In this document: piece by piece, positions 57,166 through 64,000 of the stretch
Numbering within the stretch: position 1 is the stretch's first letter
How the letters are laid out: every line of letters starts with the position of its first letter
Position numbers and translations under genes: made by a program
Assembly: GCA_030278955.1 (NCBI GenBank)
Contig: JAOANR010000003.1
Span: 25,497,227-25,561,226, forward strand
DNA from: Hygrophila difformis
Taxonomy: Eukaryota; Streptophyta; Magnoliopsida; Lamiales; Acanthaceae
Reading direction: 5' to 3'
Length of the DNA stretch: 64,000 nucleotides
Notes under the pieces: generated by a model
The model's input: the letters and a program-made list of their open reading frames with translations, nothing else
What the model was told of the DNA's origin: nothing
Database searches by the model: none

Positions 57166-58170
57166 GCCAAAGATTTCGACTTTCCCTCCGTTCATACTCG
57201 TCGGAAATGACATCCTCTTCGTCTAATCCAAGTGGGAGTCGGGGGTAAGTGGTTCTTTTACATTTTCGCGCTCTGTTTTCGCAGTTTTCAGTTTTATCTC
57301 TTCGTATTCCTTGCGAAATCGGGGATGGGGAGGGGAATGTGCTTTGATTTTACACCGGAGAGAGCCGGAAAGTGATCGGAGATGACTGGGTGTAGTATAT
57401 TAAGGGGTAGAACCGCTTAGGGCATAATCTAGTTTTCTAGGGCTTTTTGTTGAAACTGCCATTTAAGGGTTCGAAATTTTCTGTGGTATAGGGGGTGTTC
57501 TTATTTTGAAAATGAGGGTCTCAAAACCCTTAAAATTTGGTTTTGTTCATATTGCAGTATTGTTGTTCCATTTGTGTCTATGTGTGTATCTGTTTTATCT
57601 GTATTTGTGTTTTGGAAATCTGTGAATAGGGTTAATAATGTGGACAGTTTCCCTTGCCCACTGTGTTGTCTTGATCAGTAGAAAGTTGTTGATGATGACT
57701 AGAATGCATGTTGATGTTAATTTTTGCATTACAGTATATATATATGGACCAATTGTGTTGCTTGTTTGATGATTGCATGTACTATACTATTTAAGTATTT
57801 TGGTGATAAATGTTTCTGTCGGGTACATGTTACCCACACATTGCAAACTCAACTCTAGAAGTTGACGTTTGCACATCCGGAACACATGGTACAGACGAAA
57901 CCATGCCAAAATTTTTCCAACACTTTTGGCATGGCATTTATGTGTAAAAAGACAAATGTTAGAATGTTCTTTGTTAAAGTGTTTGATCTTTGTCAATTTG
58001 GGACAAGTGGGGAATATCCATGAGGAATGTGTTGTTTTATTCCTTAAAAACCCATTTTCCCAAGAACAAAATCCAAATGGGAGACCACTTACACCCCCAA
58101 TTTTACTAAATAATCAAATCAACACTTTTTCATAAAAATCCAAAAATTACCTTTCGTAAGCATGCATGTT

Positions 58171-58230
58171 TATTTTTACCTTTACTTTTACTTTTACTTT
58201 TATTTTTATTTTATTTTTATTTTTATTTTT
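58171..58230 (+). repeat. TTTTAY microsatellite
   Basis: About ten units of TTTTAC or TTTTTA/TTTTAT occur in tandem. The matching position in A lacks a long run, so it expanded in B. Confidence 0.7.
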
Positions 58231-58580
58231 GGTCCATTATTACATGCTAGTAATTGCATAATTCGTCATTTGCATTTGCCTTGCATCATCAATCTCTTAT
58301 CTCTCCCATCTCGCATGATTCAAATCACCTTTTAAGTGATGAGAAAAATCAAAAATTCTTTCGTAGGCTCAATAACCTACGAAATGTTCTCTTTTTGGTC
58401 ATTCGACCACCCAAAAACATCTTAGATTATTTTTAGTCTAAGAAAAATTTTAAGGATCCAAGATCCTTATTTCTTCTGCTTTCCCTATTTTTGTTGCAAT
58501 AAGGGTTGGATTTAATAATCTAACTCCATGTCTTTTCACTCCATAAATTCGAAAAAAAAATAAAAAAAAAAATCAATCAA

Positions 58581-58611
58581 CTCACATTTAGAGCTTAGCT
58601 CAAAATGTGAG
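58581..58611 (+). promoter_or_regulatory. Stem-loop before the ORF2 acceptor in B
   Basis: CTCACATTTAGAGC pairs with GCTCAAAATGTGAG around TTA with one mismatch. GATGTTGATTTCAACTT follows. It lies about 70 bp before the acceptor. Confidence 0.65.
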
Positions 58612-61600
58612 GATGTTGATTTCAACTTAAATGACTTTATTAAAAATTTGTTAAAAATAGTTCCACTACTCTTCTCCAGGGGGACAAACTGATTATAGAT
58701 TCCTTAATGGGACTTCCAAAGACAACTCCAGACCGTGCTTTCTTGGAAATCCAACGGCTGAAGAAGGAGACAGAAGAGAACAGGGTGGCCATAAGAAATG
58801 AACACAACCTGAATATGGACCATCAGATTGAATGGAGGTTCGAAATGAAGGACCATTGGTGGAATGCGATTCCAGAGGAAGAAAGAAATGATAGAGCTAT
58901 GGGCCTCGAGAGAGATTTTTGCCAACATGTATGGAACTTCTGGAATCAGGAATTCGATGAAGCAAGGTTTGATCAACGGTTTGACGAACCAAAGGTTCAC
59001 TATGAGCGAATGGTTTGGAGAATGAAACGACAGAAGGCTTATTGGAACAGAATGCTTGAGATCCACTTCGGAGATAGGAGAGCATCTGCCTTTGATCCAG
59101 TCCTCATCCAACCACCCATCACAAAGGAAGTGAAAATGCATTATGCCCCCAAGACGCCTTCACCACACTTAGTTGCGTCAACTGGTGTACTCTCCATGCC
59201 AGAGGCCTTCCCATTCACATACAAGAAGGAACTATTCGACAACGGGACTATCTGCGGACCAGAGGAGCAGCTATGGTTGACATTGCATGCAAAAGAGCGT
59301 CATACTGAAATGACATACAACTTCCGGGACTCTCTCCAGGCTGTGCTGAACTATGGACAAGCCCACCACACTCCAATGTTAGATTCAATCATTGAGAAAA
59401 CAAAAGCAGTCAGGAAACTGTGGGGGGAATACATGACGGCATGGGGAAAATGGGAAAAAGACATCAGAGAGTCTGTACTAAGACCAGGGGTAGTAATACC
59501 TCAGGAAAATGTGGAAATTATCCCAGTATTCCTGCCAAAGAGGATTCCAGCGGTAGAGCCCAGAGAATCTGCAATGAAAGGGATGCCCAATTTCGAGCTA
59601 ATGAGAGCCGAATGCATTGTAATGATTCGGAACAGATCATGGGACAGAATGGGAAGAAAGTAGAACCAGATCTCAGTCATGGGTAAAAACAAGTGCTTGG
59701 AGTTTCTTAACATTCTACCAATCCGAGACCTGGGACATCTAAAAGAAAAAGAGGCGAACATCATGGACACCTTGTATGCAGAGATGAAAAAGAAGTTCTT
59801 CGACCTGCTACGTGAAATGGATGCAGAGGGTCTGAGGCACTGTCAAAAACACCGACCTCGCCTGCGATATGATACGGGATTCCAAGGTGTCCTAGGCAGA
59901 TATTTCACATTGAAATGGACTGCGCAACTCACAGCCATGTCAGAGCCTGAATTCATCCAGAAATATCTGAAGATCAAAGGTCCGGAATTTGGATTAGGAA
60001 TCGAGGATGAGGACAAGATCATTGACGATTATGTTGATCCAACCTCCGAGCAATCTTGGTCTGCCGACTCTGAACCCTCTCAGACTGAAACCGAACCAGA
60101 GCCACCCAAGAAGAAGAGAAAACTGATAAAGATGGTGGATAAAGAACAGATTAGAAAATCTGCCGAGCCTCAGATCAAAATCCAAGAACCTCCGAGTCAG
60201 CCAAGGATCATCCCTCCTGTGCCTAAATTTCATGATGAACCCTCCAAGCCGAAGGACAAAGGCAAGAAGCAAGCTATTGAGCTATCCAAGAAAGAACAAC
60301 AGCGTAAGGCCCAAGCGCAAGCCGACGCAGAATTGGCGAAGAAAGTTCAAGAGGATGCTAATGCAGAAGCAGCAAGGATAGCTCAAGAGGAAGCTGAGAT
60401 AGATAGGATGGAGGCACAGAGGAAAGCCGAGTATGATGCCCGACAAGCTGAAAGAGCAAGAAGGGAGAAGGAGGAGGCTGAGATCGAAATGGCAAAAGAA
60501 ACAGAGGAGTGGAAGCAGAAAATGGAAGCCGCAAGGGCTGAGAAAAATCGACTGTGGAAGGAACAAATGGCCAAGGCAGCTGAGGAGGAAGCCAAGAAAG
60601 CAGAAGAAGATGCCAACAGAGCAGAAATGGAGGAAAATATTAGAAAAGCCCGGGAGGAAGAGGAGAATAGAAAAGCTGCTGAAAAACTACAGGCTGAGCT
60701 AGAGAAGAAGAAGAAAGCTGGCACTGAAACACAGGTTGAGGTCGGGGACGATGATTGTCAGATAATCAGCGGAACCGACAGTGTTCCTGTCAAGGTGAAA
60801 GCTGAGCCAGCAGAATGGGCCAAAGATAAGGAAGAACAAGTGAAGAGATCCACTGCTCGCAGAAGTGACACAAAGGCGGATGTTGAGAAAGCATTGGAGG
60901 GAATGAAGCCTACAGAGGAAATAGAGGAAATGGTGCACAAAAGCAATGAAAGACTTGAAGAGTCAAAGAAGAAGTTAGCCGAGCTTGCAAGTGATCTGAA
61001 TGAAATAGCTGCACAATCTCTGGCAGCAGCTGCTACTCAACCGCAACCCACAGTGCAAGAAACAATGAGAATTGAAGGCAACAGTGGTGATAAGCAAGCA
61101 GACTTGGAAACCATGGATGACATCTTCAAGTACAAAACATTTCAGCAAATCCTCCAGTATGATCTCAACATCCCTGTGGAACAAGGAGAGGATATGGGGG
61201 AGGAATTCGAAGATTTGACCATCGGAAGGGAAGTTGAGGCATCACAAAAGGAATATCAACATGCGGGTGATCCCTATCTTTCCGAGGATTTCCTGAATTC
61301 CGTATTCCCTGAAGATCCTTATACTTCGCACGAGCAGGGAGCAACTCAAGGAGGTGAAGAAACTGAGTTGAGACAAACTGAGGAAGAACCACAACCGAAT
61401 ACACAGGTTGAATCAGAACAGCACGAGCAAGCTGAACAGAGGGAACAGCCAAGGGAAAAGTCCGACTCTGATAACGAACAAGCAGGAATTGAGGGAACCC
61501 AAGAATCGACCGGATCAGTGCGATCGGCTGATTATTGAGCCAACTCAACTTCAAGGGGCAGACTGGGTGTATCCACTAAGAAGTGCAGAAAATTCCGCAT

Positions 61601-63010
61601 CAAGGATGATGCTGACATAATGAGGAGGTTCAACGGAAATGAGCAGAATGCGGGACGATACATGGCACTAAGTGGAGTATTTGTCCCTGATAAAGGATTC
61701 AGTCCAGAATTGATAGATCATCCAATGCTACTCACATTGAAAGAAAACCAAGGATGGACTGAGTTCCTCAAGCATAACGCTGAACCTGGGTAGCAGAATT
61801 AGTGCGGGAATTTTATTGCAACATTAATGTCGCACGAAAAACGAGTTGGGTGCGAGGAGTTGATGTAAACATCTCTGGAGAATACTTGAACAACTTCCTC
61901 GGCACACCCAACTGGAGGTCAGAAATTCCGACATCTGAGCATTTTGAGAAGGGAGCAAGCAGGGCAACTGACAGGCAATACCACGACAACATCACTAGAT
62001 CCCTCACTGCCGCGAGCTACACTGGTGAAATCCCTTTCAAAGCAAAGCACCCGAAGCTGGAGTTTCAACCCTCATATGACTTCTACATGTCGAAGATTAG
62101 GCCAAACCCTCACGCACATGAAACATCTGGTCGAATGTTGAAGGGTTTTGCCAAGATTTGGCATGGATTGAAGATCAATGTAGGAGAGAAGATCTTCCAC
62201 GTCATGACTTCAAAAGTCACTGGCACCAGGGCCACCGCTTTATGCTATCCCAACCACATCAGGAGAATTTGCGAAGCCCAAGGGGTAGATCTAACTGTTT
62301 TCGCAGAGAGCGATCTTATTGATATGAGCCGGCCGATCCCAGTCTCGAAGACAAGGATAACTGAACCAGTTACATACATTATGCCGGAAGAATCAGACGC
62401 TCAATCCAGATACACTCCTAGGACACCAACAGCCGGACGCAAAGGACGCAAGAAAAAGGACCGTACTGAAGCGGTACCTTCAACAGAAGAAGCTGCAGTC
62501 ACACCAACAGAGCCTGCTCCCACTCCAAGCCATATTGCAACTGATGCCTCCCTTCCAAGCCAATCTCGCAGACATCCAGTCCGACCCTCTCGCAGAAGCC
62601 AGGATGTATCTCAATTCCCAGCCGATTCTCAAAATGTAGAGATAGTGAGCAGAATGGGAGAATAAATGATGCAAAGTGTCAAATCCTTGGCTGATGTCAT
62701 CATTTCAACTCAGGAAAAACAGATGCAGAAAGAGGAGGATTTCAGACTAATGATGCTCGCGAGAGAAGAAGAGTTCAGAAAGAAAGAAGCCGAGCGCGAG
62801 GAAAGGCGGGCTGAACGAGAGAAAAGACAAGATGAACGAGAGTCGAGGCAACATCAGGAAAAATTGGCGGCTGATGAGAAGAATAGAAAAATGTTCGAGA
62901 TGCTGTACAACAACCAACACGACAAGATGAAGACGATCCTCAGTAAGTTCCCATCACCTCCGGGAGATGCCACCGGTTCCTCCACACAGCCCACGGAGAA
63001 GAAAGACTGA

Positions 63011-64000
63011 GCTAAGTGATCACATTCGTGCGAGCTCCAGTGTAAACATCATGCATTAGATTTTCCATTCATTCAGTGCACTTTCGATCCATACTGTGGA
63101 AATCTATTGTAACCGGTGTACATTACCGCTTTCCAAAAGAGAATTTCATCTTGAGTTCTCTATTATTTGAAAAAGATGTGTGGCAGTCCAAGATGAATAA
63201 GTGACTGTCACGCCAAAAACAAGCTGTGACATGCTTGCATGTTCACAGTGTCTTTTTACTGCTTTCAATTAAACAACCGGCATAAAACAAGCATAAATCT
63301 GTCACCTAAATTCACATGTTGAATTTAGGCTAATGATGAAATTTTCAGACTGTTAGATTGGGATAAAACAATTAAAAATATGCAGGATATAAATTCTCGA
63401 AGTTTTGAGCTATAAAAATCCAATGATATGATCACTTGAAAGGAGAACAAACCTTCATGTTGAGAATTTGATTGAATAAGTTGAAAGAGTTTTTCAAAGG
63501 CTAAGATTCAAGAATAAATGTATGACATGATCAAACCATACCTTGTGAGATCTGAGCTATGAGTCACTTTTACTCATTAATCTTTTGTTATGTGAAAATC
63601 ATTTTAGTTAAAGGACACTAGAACTCGCAATTGGGATCGATTCAAGACCATGCCATATTCCCGAAATCGAGCATATGATCGAGGCACCTAGAAAACCAAA
63701 ATTTTGGCCTTCGTTTGAAATCCAAAACCAAAAATATTTTCCCCTTTAGGATTAACCACACTTGAGCCTTTAAGCCTAATTTTTCTTTGAAGCCCTCTAT
63801 ATTATTCCTAGCCTTACAAAAAGACCAAGAAAATCAAACCCAAGTGTACATGAGTCATTCCATCAAGGCATTGTAACTATGATCATCAAAAATATCGATC
63901 GGCATTCAAAAACGATTCAAAAAAAAAAGAGAGAAAAAGAAAAGAAAAAAAGAAAAGGAGAAAAATGTTGAGATTCATTCAACAAAAATAAATTGCAATT
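63011..64000 (+). mobile_element. Element B: 3' noncoding tail
   Basis: It aligns with the tails of A and C (reversed), and its end (63691-64000) aligns with window positions 1-350 of D. No gene is visible. By comparison with D, the 3' LTR of B should start roughly 0.7 kb past the window. Confidence 0.75.

Larger units (their letters stand above)
57245..58679 (+). other. Predicted intron of ORF2 in element B
   Basis: It runs 1435 nt from GTAAGT to TTCTCCAG. It holds a CCATGCCAAAA/TTTTGGCATGG hairpin (57901-57911 with 57924-57934), a (TTTTAY) microsatellite at about 58171-58230, an A-run and the pre-acceptor stem-loop. Confidence 0.55.
57207..63010 (+). pseudogene. Element B ORF2, broken (exon 1 57207-57244; exon 2 58680-63010)
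   Basis: Exon 1 encodes MTSSSSNPSGSRG and ends before GTAAGT. The acceptor TTCTCCAG is at 58672-58679, but the 27 nt between it and the ATG at 58707 put ORF2 out of frame with exon 1 (25 nt in A). Further damage relative to A: TAG at 59661-59663, TGA at 61536-61538 where A has Trp, a one-base deletion near 61790, and TAA at 62663-62665 where A has Ser. The same coiled coil, acidic linker, transposon-protein domain and QPTEKKD end are recognisable. It is a decayed copy of the A gene, with the C-terminal coiled coil expanded by Glu/Arg-rich residues (ERRAEREKRQDERESRQ). Confidence 0.8.
20866..64000 (+). mobile_element. Element B: Athila-like retrotransposon split by element A
   Basis: B has its 5' LTR, PBS and gag start at 20866-26412. 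The remainder of gag, pol, ORF2 and the 3' tail are at 50792-64000. Element A occupies the gap. The 3' LTR should begin about 1 kb past the window end, judging from the tail of D. Coding regions carry several stops and frameshifts. Confidence 0.85.

Overview
This is nuclear DNA from a flowering plant. It consists of a stack of Ty3/gypsy LTR retrotransposons inserted into one another. The main family is Athila-like: the primer-binding sites match plant tRNA-Asp, the protease has a DLGSSIN motif, the integrase tail is of Athila type, and a large second ORF follows pol. I cannot name the species. I see no tRNA, rRNA, CRISPR or ordinary host gene, except one F-box gene that sits inside a retrotransposon.

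Layout, left to right. Element D (+ strand) contributes its 3' tail (1-1025) and a 5.95 kb 3' LTR (1026-6977). D sits in the 5' LTR of element E (6978-10952), a gag-only element of another family with a GGCGGC-rich body. Next come a degraded LTR-like piece (10953-11490) and AT-rich DNA (to about 13104). Element C (- strand) runs from about 13105: its 3' LTR ends at 17608, followed by a 3' tail, an intact F-box ORF (19380-20052) and an intron-like stretch to 20865. At 20866 element B (+ strand) interrupts C. B has a 4.75 kb LTR, a PBS at 25611-25628 and the start of gag. At 26413 element A (- strand) interrupts B's gag and runs to 50791, flanked by an exact 5-bp target duplication (ACCCT). A is complete: 3' LTR 26413-31302, ORF2 32935-38709 (two exons), gag-pol 39852-45852, PBS 45969-45986, 5' LTR 45987-50791. 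B then resumes with the rest of gag-pol (to 56136), a broken ORF2 (57207-63010) and its 3' tail to the window end.

How the parts work together. In the full family, gag-pol supplies capsid, protease, reverse transcriptase/RNase H and integrase. ORF2 appears to come from an internal promoter and a spliced mRNA: a 38-nt first exon (MA/MTSSSSNPSGSRG) ends at GTAAGT and joins an acceptor just before ORF2. In element C the same acceptor position, in the same reading phase, leads into an F-box protein instead of ORF2. This is the most striking feature of the window.

A second striking feature is a set of palindromic cassettes arranged single-double-single. They lie on both sides of the LTR TATA box and upstream of the internal promoter. 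In A, B and C they are built from AATTCGAATT. In D the same places carry the same architecture built from an unrelated GTCGC...GCGAC sequence. A stem-loop followed by TGTGAGGATGTTGAT recurs after pol and before ORF2, and a variant with a different stem-loop occurs at the 3' LTR edge.

None of the elements looks autonomous now. A is young (its LTRs are nearly identical) but has two CGA-to-TGA stops in gag, an Asp-to-Asn change at a catalytic integrase residue and an 85-bp deletion in its 5' LTR. B is split by A and carries several stops and frameshifts.
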